Source: DATLWR01 sp035576205
GTDB lineage: Bacteria; Pseudomonadota; Zetaproteobacteria; Mariprofundales; Mariprofundaceae
NCBI GenBank assembly: GCA_035576205.1
Contig: DATLWR010000108.1
Coordinates: 1 to 12,994, forward strand
Direction of reading: 5' to 3'
Length of the DNA stretch: 12,994 nt
The position numbers and the translations under genes were made by a program. Below the pieces are notes generated by a model. The model had not been told where the DNA came from and did not search any database. It was given only the letters and a program-made list of their open reading frames with translations. This document shows, piece by piece, positions 1 to 5,237 of the stretch (its first letter is position 1; each line of letters opens with the position of its first letter).

Positions 1-64
1 TCTGTTGCGGCGCACTGTATTGGCCGCCGCCGGGTTCCACAAATGTCGCGATGATGGATTCCGG
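1..64. other. Unassigned left edge of the window
   Basis: No gene can be supported here. A + strand frame stays open from base 3 to a TGA at 102-104 (33 codons), and a - strand frame is also open across these bases. Neither shows a recognisable family motif or a convincing start. Either could be the end of a neighbouring gene that lies outside the window. No thyA tail, a frequent folA neighbour in other bacteria, is recognisable. Confidence 0.3.
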
Positions 65-101
65 TTCTTTTCGACGGCAGATATTTGCTAGGCTGGCGCC
101 A
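65..101 (+). promoter_or_regulatory. Possible promoter of the folA unit
   Basis: An extended -10 element (TG at 86-87, then TAGGCT at 89-94) lies 18 nt after a weak -35-like TTCTTT at 65-70. The expected start point is near 101, about 26 nt before the chosen folA ATG. TAGGCT keeps only the T, A and final T of the consensus, so this is a pattern-based guess. Its placement argues against starting folA at the in-frame TTG at 85, which falls inside the -10 region. Confidence 0.35.
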
Positions 102-130
102 TGACGTCGATACGGAACGAACGGCCATGA
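101..130 (+). CDS. Possible 9-codon leader ORF overlapping the folA start
   Basis: An ATG at 101 opens a frame of nine codons (MTSIRNERP). Its TGA at 128-130 overlaps the folA ATG at 127-129 as ATGA. The ATG coincides with the transcription start predicted from the -10 box at 89-94, so it could be read as a leaderless mini-ORF whose termination feeds ribosomes to folA. The short ORF and the overlap are seen directly; its translation and any regulatory role are inference. It could be chance. Confidence 0.2.
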   Translation: MTSIRNERP

Positions 131-624
131 GTCAGGCGGCGATGCTGAGCCTGATATGGGCCATGGACGACAACCGCCTGATCGGGCGGGAAAACCGGCT
201 GCCGTGGCATCTGCCGGCCGACCTGCAGTGGTTCAAGCGGAACACGCTGGGCAAGCCGATCCTGATGGGACGCAAGACCTTCGAGTCGATCGGCCGGCCG
301 CTGCCGGGACGCGCCAACATCGTGCTGAGCCGGCAGCAGGGATTGGCCATCGACGGCTGCACGGTCGTCACCAGTCTCGACGAGGCGAAACAGATGGTGC
401 CGGGGGCCGAGGAGATCATGGTGATCGGCGGGGCGGAGATCTACGCCGCATTGCTGCCGCGGGCGGACCGGCTGTACGTCACCGAGATCCATGCCGCCTT
501 CGAGGGGGATGCCTGGTTCCCGGCCTTCGAGCGGAGCAGCTGGCGCGAAACTTTCCGCGAAGCGCACGCCGCCGACGAGAAGAACCCGTACGCCTACGAC
601 TTCGTGATCCTGGAGCGGGCATGA
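127..624 (+). CDS. folA: Dihydrofolate reductase
   Basis: Reduces 7,8-dihydrofolate to tetrahydrofolate with NADPH in the cytoplasm, supplying one-carbon carriers for thymidylate, purine and methionine synthesis. The 165-aa product matches the family length. It shows the substrate-site block LPWHLPADLQWFK at residues 25-37, with D32 matching the catalytic acid (D27 in E. coli). It also has the NADPH-binding segment GRKTFESIGRPLPGR (48-62) and the IGGAEIY motif (100-106). The ATG at 127 is chosen because GGA at 114-116 gives an acceptable ribosome site and a likely promoter lies just upstream. The ATG at 142 (residue 6) is a possible alternative. The stop overlaps the next gene's start as ATGA, so the two are probably co-translated. 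Chromosomal trimethoprim-target type; nothing in it looks unusual. Identity is secure, the start less so. Confidence 0.96.
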   Translation: MSQAAMLSLIWAMDDNRLIGRENRLPWHLPADLQWFKRNTLGKPILMGRKTFESIGRPLPGRANIVLSRQQGLAIDGCTVVTSLDEAKQMVPGAEEIMVIGGAEIYAALLPRADRLYVTEIHAAFEGDAWFPAFERSSWRETFREAHAADEKNPYAYDFVILERA

Positions 625-1232
625 ACATCGCCCTCGGCCACCGGCTTCTGCTGGCGCTGTTCATCGCCGTTTTCGCCTGGTCGGCTTACCGGCCGCACGA
701 CTACTTCACCTGGTTCCTCGAGGTCTTCCCGGCGATGGCCGGTTTCATGATCGTGGCGGCCACCTATGCGCGCTTCCGGCTCACCGATCTCGCCTATACC
801 GGCATCGTGCTGCACTGCCTGATCCTGATGGTCGGCGGCCACTACACCTATGCCGAGATGCCGCTGTTCAACTGGCTGCGCGACACCTTCGATCTGGCGC
901 GCAACTACTACGATCGTCTCGGCCACATCGCGCAGGGCTTCTTCCCGGCCATTGTGGCGCGCGAGATCCTGTTGCGCCGCTCGCCGCTTGTCCGCGGCAA
1001 GTGGCTGTTCTTCCTTGTGACCTGCGTCTGCCTCGCGATCAGCGCGCTCTACGAGATCATCGAATGGCGGGTGGCGGTCGCCAGCGGCGACGAGGCGGTG
1101 GCTTTCCTGGCCACCCAGGGCGATGTCTGGGATACGCAGTGGGACATGTTCCTTGCCCTCGTTGGCGCCATTGTCGCACAGCTCACCATGGCGCGCTGGC
1201 ACGATCGCCAGCTCAAGGCGCTGGCCCGTTAA
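621..1232 (+). CDS. YjdF/DUF2238 family inner-membrane protein
   Basis: A 203-aa polytopic membrane protein whose function is not established. It has about five or six hydrophobic helices, including residues 5-23, 35-50, 58-74 and two near the C-terminus. The family pattern is clear between helices: HYTYAEMPLFNW, a segment with RNYYDRLGH and QGFFPAIVARE, SALYEIIEW, and TQGDVWDTQWDM. The conserved charged and aromatic residues (YDRLGH, YEIIEW, GDVWDTQ) face loops or membrane edges and suggest an active or binding site. Its ATG sits inside the end of folA (ATGA, 4-nt overlap), so translation is coupled to folA, though no functional link to folate is known. It ends 15 bp before the stop of the convergent maf gene, and no terminator hairpin is visible in that gap. 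Family assignment is from motif recognition. Confidence 0.85.
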   Translation: MNIALGHRLLLALFIAVFAWSAYRPHDYFTWFLEVFPAMAGFMIVAATYARFRLTDLAYTGIVLHCLILMVGGHYTYAEMPLFNWLRDTFDLARNYYDRLGHIAQGFFPAIVAREILLRRSPLVRGKWLFFLVTCVCLAISALYEIIEWRVAVASGDEAVAFLATQGDVWDTQWDMFLALVGAIVAQLTMARWHDRQLKALAR

Positions 1233-1247
1233 ATCAAATGAACAGAA

Positions 1248-1820
1248 TCAGAGGAAGCGCAGGGGCTTAAGCCACTCCGACAGACGGATCAAGGGCAGGC
1301 CGATCAAAGCCGTCGGATCGTCGCCGTGCATCGATTCGAACAGCGCGATGCCCAGCCCTTCCGACTTGAAGCTGCCGGCGCAGTCGAGCGGCTGCTCGGT
1401 GCGCACATAGGCCTCGATCTCTTGCATCTCCAGTTCGCGGAACTGCACCGTGAACGGCACGATGTCGAAGCGCTCCTCCTCGGCCGCGAGCAGCGCCAGG
1501 CCGGTCAGGAACTCCACGCGCTGGCCCGACAACATCCCGAGCTGCTCGATGGCCCGCTCGGCCGTGCCCGGCTTGCCGAGCACGAGGTCGTTGCAGACGG
1601 CGAGCTGGTCGGAGGCGATGACACGGGCGTCGCGGTGGCGGGCGGCAACGCTGCGCCCCTTACCGAGCGTGTTGTGCCGCACCAGTTCGACAGGGGCCAT
1701 GCTGCCGGCCGGCAGCTCGTCGAAGTCGGGCCGCTCCTGCGTGAACGGCAGATGCAGCCGTTCCAGCAGTTCCCTGCGATAGGGGGATGTCGAGGCGAGA
1801 ATCAGCGGACGATCAGACAT
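1248..1820 (-). CDS. yceF: Maf-family nucleotide pyrophosphatase, YceF type (7-methyl-GTP pyrophosphatase)
   Basis: Maf proteins hydrolyse non-canonical or modified nucleoside triphosphates to monophosphates. The YceF subgroup is reported to prefer 7-methyl-GTP. The 190-aa product has the N-terminal LILASTSPYRRELLERL block (residues 6-22), the catalytic aspartate in ASDQ (D71), GKPGT (83-87) and CAGSFKSEGLGIALFE (147-162). The LDCAGSFKSEG form and the C-terminal TALIGLPLIRL match YceF rather than YhdE-type Maf (dTTP/UTP), which is why I assign the subfamily. The ATG at 1820 sits inside the end of the preceding membrane-protein gene (8-nt overlap), and it is the last gene of the ATPase-zapD-yacG-membrane protein-maf chain. 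Substrate is inferred by family only. Confidence 0.93.
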   Translation of the reverse strand: MSDRPLILASTSPYRRELLERLHLPFTQERPDFDELPAGSMAPVELVRHNTLGKGRSVAARHRDARVIASDQLAVCNDLVLGKPGTAERAIEQLGMLSGQRVEFLTGLALLAAEEERFDIVPFTVQFRELEMQEIEAYVRTEQPLDCAGSFKSEGLGIALFESMHGDDPTALIGLPLIRLSEWLKPLRFL

Positions 1821-2259
1821 GCGACAGCAGGATCTGCCAGGCGAACATGCCCAGAGCGGCGAGCGTGTCGCGTACCCAGGCCGGCCACAGCCACCACTCC
1901 TCCCCGTGCCGCCACAGGCCGATGCCGGAGCGGGTGGCATGCAGGGCGAACAGGCAGCCGATCAGGAAAGCGCCGTGTTCCGTGCGCAGGGCCATGGAGA
2001 CGGCCAGCGTGCCGAACAGGATCCAGCCGGCAGCGAAGAAGGGCGACAGGTGATCGGTGCGGTAGTGCAGCACCGAATCGACGCCGATGGCCGAGATCAG
2101 CAGTGTCGCGGCGGCCAGCAGCCAGACCTGGCCGATGTCGAGGCCGGGATTCAGGCTCGCCTCGCCCCACCAGAACACCGGCCAGATGAGTACCGGCACC
2201 AGCAGCGCGAAGCTCACCGCCGTGTAGGTCAGCTTCGGTGTCGGTATCGAATCAGACAT
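1813..2259 (-). CDS. Small four-helix membrane protein of unknown function
   Basis: I do not recognise this 148-aa protein. About four hydrophobic segments are visible: residues 12-29 (SFALLVPVLIWPVFWWGE), roughly 43-60 (VWLLAAATLLISAIGVDS), 70-88 (FFAAGWILFGTLAVSMAL) and 95-106, with an amphipathic Trp-rich stretch (HGEEWWLWPAW) and a last helix at the end. There is no signal peptide or cofactor motif. It overlaps yacG upstream by 8 nt and maf downstream by 8 nt, so it is almost certainly translated as part of this operon. The base composition matches its neighbours, so it is native rather than recent. It may be a lineage-specific membrane partner; no function is proposed. Confidence 0.75.
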   Translation of the reverse strand: MSDSIPTPKLTYTAVSFALLVPVLIWPVFWWGEASLNPGLDIGQVWLLAAATLLISAIGVDSVLHYRTDHLSPFFAAGWILFGTLAVSMALRTEHGAFLIGCLFALHATRSGIGLWRHGEEWWLWPAWVRDTLAALGMFAWQILLSHV

Positions 2260-2458
2260 CGTCGCTGTCCGGCTGTTCGGGAACGGGATCACCGGGGATG
2301 CGGTAGTCCCCGGTCGCCCAGTGGCCGAGATCGATGCGCTTGCAGCGATCCGAGCAGAACGGGAACGCTTCGGCATCGCGCGCGACGGGCTTGCGGCAGA
2401 CGGGGCAGCGGAACTTCGGCGGCTTCATCGGGTGATCGGGCTTCGCAGGATCAGGCAT
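2252..2458 (-). CDS. yacG: YacG, zinc-binding inhibitor of DNA gyrase
   Basis: YacG is a tiny zinc protein reported in E. coli to bind the gyrase B subunit and inhibit gyrase. The 68-aa product has a four-cysteine zinc site: C18 and C21 in CPVC, and C35 and C39 in FCSDRCK. This is followed by the family hallmark RIDLGHWATGDYRIPG (41-56) and an acidic tail (EQPDSDDV). The length is typical (about 65 aa in E. coli). The ATG at 2456-2458 shares one base with the zapD stop (TGATG), which favours coupled translation. The second ATG, 10 codons later, would also keep the zinc domain. In E. coli and many relatives yacG lies beside zapD and coaE; here zapD is present and coaE is not seen. Confidence 0.95.
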   Translation of the reverse strand: MPDPAKPDHPMKPPKFRCPVCRKPVARDAEAFPFCSDRCKRIDLGHWATGDYRIPGDPVPEQPDSDDV

Positions 2459-3234
2459 CAGGCGATCGGTACCAGCATCATCATGTAGGGGAGATCCTCG
2501 GTGACCTCGGCGGGCGGCTGGCCCGGCTGCCAGCGCTGGAAGCGCAACCGGATGGCGTGCCGGTTGCCGGAGATGTCCGGCACCACACCGCCAGCGACCG
2601 CTGCGGCAGGCAGGGCGACGACCAGCAGGCCGAAAGCCTGATCGCGCGGCGGCGTGACATGGTCGCTGCCGCCCTTCGCCGTGCATTTTTCCCAGCCGAC
2701 GAAGTCGTGCAGCATGCCGTCGAGCTCCTCGACAGCCTCGGTCAGCGGGCTCAGTGCGCTGGCCAGCGGCTCGGTTCGGCTCCCGTGATGTTGCCACAGC
2801 GTCGGCAGGGCTCGCGGCAGGCACGGCTTGTGGCCGAGCCAGTCCTGTTTCTTCTGCGTATTCAGGTAGGCATTCAGCAGCGCATCGCGCTCGAGCAGGT
2901 TGCAGGCCTCGCCGAGCCCCTCCTGCAGGCCGTCCATGTGCCCCTGCAGTTTGTCGCAGGCCTTGCGGATGTTGTCGGCGTATTGCGGATGTTCCTTGGC
3001 GAGGCCTTTCAGGTGCGATTGCGTCGTGGCCAGCAGTGCATGCAGCTCGGGAATGGCGACCTTGCGCGCCTGGTCGCCGATCAGCGAGGTGCGCAGGTCG
3101 ATGGCGGCATGCAGCCAGCGGTAAGGGTCGCGGTCGTCGGCGGCATCGGCAAGGCAGCGCAGCGCATCGCGCAGCATCAGGTAGGAATGCATGCGGGCGC
3201 TCAGTGCAAAGGAAAAACGAACGAAGTCAGCCAT
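2458..3234 (-). CDS. zapD: Cell division protein ZapD (DUF1342)
   Basis: ZapD binds the C-terminal tail of FtsZ and bundles protofilaments, stabilising the Z-ring. The 258-aa product starts with an ADFVRFSFALSARMHSYLMLRD block (residues 2-23), corresponding to the family's N-terminal strand and first helix. A long helical domain with many charged residues follows (to about residue 130), then a beta-rich domain with a GWEKC segment, and the protein ends DLPYMMMLVPIA, as a ZapD C-terminal strand would. Overall similarity to E. coli ZapD (247 aa) is modest, but the position directly before yacG supports the call. The ATG at 3234 is inside the last codons of the ATPase gene (8-nt overlap). The alternative, an unrelated helical protein, is unlikely. 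Confidence 0.82.
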   Translation of the reverse strand: MADFVRFSFALSARMHSYLMLRDALRCLADAADDRDPYRWLHAAIDLRTSLIGDQARKVAIPELHALLATTQSHLKGLAKEHPQYADNIRKACDKLQGHMDGLQEGLGEACNLLERDALLNAYLNTQKKQDWLGHKPCLPRALPTLWQHHGSRTEPLASALSPLTEAVEELDGMLHDFVGWEKCTAKGGSDHVTPPRDQAFGLLVVALPAAAVAGGVVPDISGNRHAIRLRFQRWQPGQPPAEVTEDLPYMMMLVPIA

Positions 3235-3862
3235 GCGCGACCTCCGTGGCTGGCAGGGTATCGGCGCTCGCAAGTCGCCATATCTGCCCCGCCCACGGTT
3301 GCCAATCCTGCCAGCGATTGCAGGCGACCACCACGACCAGATTGCCGCGCGCGGCCCAGTCGCGGATCTCGGCGCAGAGCTTTTGCGCCTCGTCGGCCGG
3401 CAACGAGGCGGTGGGATTGTCGAGCAGCGCGAGCCCGGGAGCGGCGAGTTCCATGCCGGCCAGGAGCAGACGCAGTGCCTCGAGGCGGTTGAGGTTGCGG
3501 ACGTTGCCGGAGAGCGGCAGGCCGGCAAGTCCCCAGCTGCCGAGGACTGCCTGCAATCGCTCCGCGGCCGGTTCGGCAGGCAGGCCGAAGGCGAGTTCCT
3601 CGGCCAGCGTCTGGCCGAGGAAAATGGGCGGCTGCAGGTCGGGAAGCAGGCGCACGGCGGCGGAGCTTTTTTTGTCGGGCCAGGGTTTGCCGGCGAGGGT
3701 GCAGCTTATCCCGGCGGGCAGCGGTTTCAGCCCGGCCAGCCGCTCCAGCCACAGGCTTTTGCCGCTGCCGACCGGCCCGGTCAGCAGCGTGACGGATCCG
3801 GCGGCGGCCGCGAGGCTGCGGTTGCCGTCGTCGAGGGTCAGGGAAAAGGTGGTGGCGTTCAT
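3227..3862 (-). CDS. Degenerate ABC-type ATP-binding protein
   Basis: A 211-aa single ATP-binding cassette. Walker A is intact (GPVGSGKS, residues 29-36), and the segment QPPIFLGQTLAEELAFGL (77-94) resembles the Q-loop region of ECF/CbiO-type ATPases. The rest is eroded. The LSGGQ signature position reads roughly LNRLEALR (124-131), the Walker B LALLDN (144-149) has N149 where the catalytic glutamate belongs, and the usual switch histidine after the VVVVA strand is absent (ACNR, 180-183). So it probably binds ATP, but hydrolysis is doubtful. No permease gene adjoins it. It begins only 5 nt after the tRNA-Gly 3' end and overlaps zapD by 8 nt, which ties it to cell-division genes rather than to a transporter. 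No Shine-Dalgarno is visible upstream. The start at 3862 is kept because later starts would remove the N-terminal strands. Family call good, role unknown. Confidence 0.72.
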   Translation of the reverse strand: MNATTFSLTLDDGNRSLAAAAGSVTLLTGPVGSGKSLWLERLAGLKPLPAGISCTLAGKPWPDKKSSAAVRLLPDLQPPIFLGQTLAEELAFGLPAEPAAERLQAVLGSWGLAGLPLSGNVRNLNRLEALRLLLAGMELAAPGLALLDNPTASLPADEAQKLCAEIRDWAARGNLVVVVACNRWQDWQPWAGQIWRLASADTLPATEVAHG

Positions 3863-3867
3863 CGAAC

Positions 3868-3941
3868 TGGAGCGGGTGAAGGGAATCGAACCCTCGTTCT
3901 CAGCTTGGGAAGCTGCTGTACTACCATTGTACTACACCCGC
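3868..3941 (-). tRNA. tRNA-Gly, anticodon CCC
   Basis: Read on the - strand, 74 nt fold as a cloverleaf. The acceptor stem is GCGGGTG with CACCCGC, the D-stem GTAC/GTAC with loop AATGGTA, the anticodon loop TTCCCAA (anticodon CCC), and the T-arm GAGGG-TTCGATT-CCCTT. The discriminator is T and the 3' CCA is encoded. It is close to E. coli tRNA-Gly(CCC), which reads GGG codons. One deviation is that the top pair of the anticodon stem is G27-A43, a mismatch, leaving four Watson-Crick pairs. It lies between the phosphatase gene and the ATPase gene on the same strand, with its own probable promoter. Confidence 0.97.
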
Positions 3942-3960
3942 ATCGTCGGTCAGTGCCGCG

Positions 3961-3988
3961 ATCTTATCGCCTGCCGGGGGCGAGGCAA
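3961..3988 (-). promoter_or_regulatory. Probable promoter of tRNA-Gly and the ATPase-zapD-yacG-maf operon
   Basis: On the - strand TTGCCT (3983-3988) and TAAGAT (3961-3966) are separated by 16 nt, each with four of six consensus bases. The -10 is followed directly by a GC-rich stretch (CGCGGC), the kind of discriminator associated with growth-rate and ppGpp control of stable-RNA promoters. The expected start is about 12-14 nt before the tRNA 5' end. The element sits in the 58-bp gap after the phosphatase stop. Confidence 0.55.
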
Positions 3989-3999
3989 GATGCTCACGT

Positions 4000-4455
4000 T
4001 CAGCTGACACCGAAGCGCTGCAGCCAGCCGTCCAGCTCGTCGACGATCTCGCCGTACACCTTGCGGAACGAATCCTCGTCCTGCCCCATCGGGTCGACGA
4101 TGTCGGCGCCGCTCTGCGACAGCAGGAACACCTTGCCGATATAGGCCGGCCGCATCTTGGCGAGATGCTGGCGCTGCTTCTTTTCCATGACCAGCACCAT
4201 GGCGGCCCGTTCGAGGTCGGGGGCTAGCAGCGGCTGCGAGATGTGGCTGCCGAGATCGACGTCGAACTCCTTGCCGATCTTCAGGGCGGTGTCGGGCACA
4301 TGCCGGCCCGGCATGGCGATCAGGCCGCGGCTGAAACACTCCGCCTCGATGCCGGCGCCGGCCAGCCGGCTGCGGCAGTAGTTCTCGGCAAATGGGCTGC
4401 GGCAGAGGTTGCCGGCACAGACGAACAGGATGGGCGAGAAGGACGGCGGCAGCAC
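4000..4455 (-). CDS. Low-molecular-weight protein tyrosine phosphatase
   Basis: Hydrolyses phosphotyrosine through a cysteinyl-phosphate intermediate. The 151-aa product carries the P-loop CAGNLCRS near the N-terminus (C13 nucleophile, R19, S20) and the general-acid loop DPMG (D121) followed by SFRKVYGEIVDELDGWL. Length and order match the family. Bacterial members often pair with tyrosine kinases of capsule or exopolysaccharide export, but no kinase or polysaccharide gene is in view, so the target is unknown. There is no ATG before the P-loop. The GTG at 4455 is the best start and falls 5 nt after the dnaQ stop, so the gene is probably co-transcribed with dnaQ. A Shine-Dalgarno is weak or absent. 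ArsC-type arsenate reductase is excluded because the characteristic additional cysteines are lacking. Confidence 0.92.
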   Translation of the reverse strand: MLPPSFSPILFVCAGNLCRSPFAENYCRSRLAGAGIEAECFSRGLIAMPGRHVPDTALKIGKEFDVDLGSHISQPLLAPDLERAAMVLVMEKKQRQHLAKMRPAYIGKVFLLSQSGADIVDPMGQDEDSFRKVYGEIVDELDGWLQRFGVS

Positions 4456-4460
4456 GGAGA

Positions 4461-5201
4461 TCAGGCGTTTTCGGGTGCCGCCATCCAGATCGACTGGCCG
4501 CCGCTCTCCTTGTGGATGCGCTCCATCAATTTCTGGTGGGCGAGCAGGTCCTCCTCGGGCATCGGCAGCGGCTTGCGCCGCATCAGTGCCGCCGTTTCGG
4601 CCTGTTCGTCGCGGCTGCCGGAAGCTTCGGGCAGCTGCACGAAGGCGGAGGCCGGCTGGCGCGGGATATCGCTGGCCAGCGAGAACTGGCGGCCGCCGGT
4701 CATGGCCAGGTACATGTCGGCCAGCAGCTCGGCGTCGAGCAGGGCGCCGTGGAAGGTGCGGTGGCCGCGTTCGATGCCGTAACGGTCGCACAGCGCATCG
4801 AGGTTGTTGCGCTGGTTCGGATGCTTCTTGCGCGCATAGCCCAGCGTATCGATCACCGGCACGTCGTTGATGCCGGAGCATCCTGCGATCCTGAGCTCGT
4901 GCATGATGAAGCCGAGGTCGAAGGCGGCGTTGTGGATCACCAGCGTGGCTCCCTGGATGAAGGCGAGGAAGTCGCCGGCGATATCGACGAATTTCGGTGC
5001 ATCCTTGACCTTGGCATCGTCGATGCCGTGGATGCGGACCACCTCTTCGGGGATATGGCGCTCGGGGTTGATGTAGTGGTGGAACTTGCTTTCCGGCCGC
5101 ACGGTGCGGTGCAGGACCTCGACGGCGCCGATCTCGACAATGCGGTCGCCGTTCATCGGCGAGAGACCGGTCGTCTCCGTGTCCAGCATGATCAGGCGCA
5201 T
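4461..5201 (-). CDS. dnaQ: DNA polymerase III epsilon subunit (3'-5' proofreading exonuclease)
   Basis: Removes misincorporated bases as the epsilon subunit of the replicative polymerase. The 246-aa product has all three exonuclease motifs: ExoI DTET (D7, E9), ExoII HNAAFD (D95), and ExoIII with H151 and D156 in HGALLDAE. After the catalytic domain, QFSLAS (172-177) aligns with the internal clamp-binding motif of E. coli epsilon (QTSMAF). The C-terminal segment (QKLMERIHKESGGQSIWMA) resembles the part that binds the alpha subunit. So this is the true replicative subunit, not a stand-alone DEDDh nuclease. In many proteobacteria rnhA adjoins dnaQ; it is absent here. No Shine-Dalgarno precedes the ATG, and a strong promoter ends 6 nt before it. 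The phosphatase gene follows after 5 nt. Confidence 0.97.
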   Translation of the reverse strand: MRLIMLDTETTGLSPMNGDRIVEIGAVEVLHRTVRPESKFHHYINPERHIPEEVVRIHGIDDAKVKDAPKFVDIAGDFLAFIQGATLVIHNAAFDLGFIMHELRIAGCSGINDVPVIDTLGYARKKHPNQRNNLDALCDRYGIERGHRTFHGALLDAELLADMYLAMTGGRQFSLASDIPRQPASAFVQLPEASGSRDEQAETAALMRRKPLPMPEEDLLAHQKLMERIHKESGGQSIWMAAPENA

Positions 5202-5207
5202 GCGGGG

Positions 5208-5235
5208 ATTATACGGATCGCTCCCGGCTTGCCAA
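5208..5235 (-). promoter_or_regulatory. Strong sigma-70 promoter of dnaQ
   Basis: On the - strand TTGGCA (5230-5235), a 16-nt spacer and a perfect TATAAT (5208-5213). Only six bases (CCCCGC) separate the -10 box from the dnaQ ATG, so the predicted +1 is the A of that ATG at 5201. The promoter fills the 36-bp gap after the AsmA-like gene. It is the best sigma-70 match noticed in the window. Confidence 0.8.
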
Positions 5236-5237
5236 CG

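Noticed and set aside
85..126. A longer folA starting from TTG at 85
   Set aside because: The extra 14 residues do not fit the family and the start would lie in the likely -10 region. The ATG at 127 gives a normal 165-aa enzyme.
1233..1247. A terminator between the convergent DUF2238 and maf genes
   Set aside because: The gap is 15 bp with no hairpin or T-run; termination must occur within the genes or by Rho.
1819..3492. A 557-codon + strand frame antisense to the maf-yacG-zapD operon
   Set aside because: Same explanation: Arg/Gly/Gln-rich shadow of genes with recognisable motifs and tight start-stop overlaps on the - strand.
3967..3990. Imperfect GC-rich inverted repeat (GCCTGCC/GGCGAGGC) between the phosphatase and the tRNA, as a terminator
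   Set aside because: The stem has a mismatch, no T-run follows, and it coincides with the spacer of the likely tRNA promoter.
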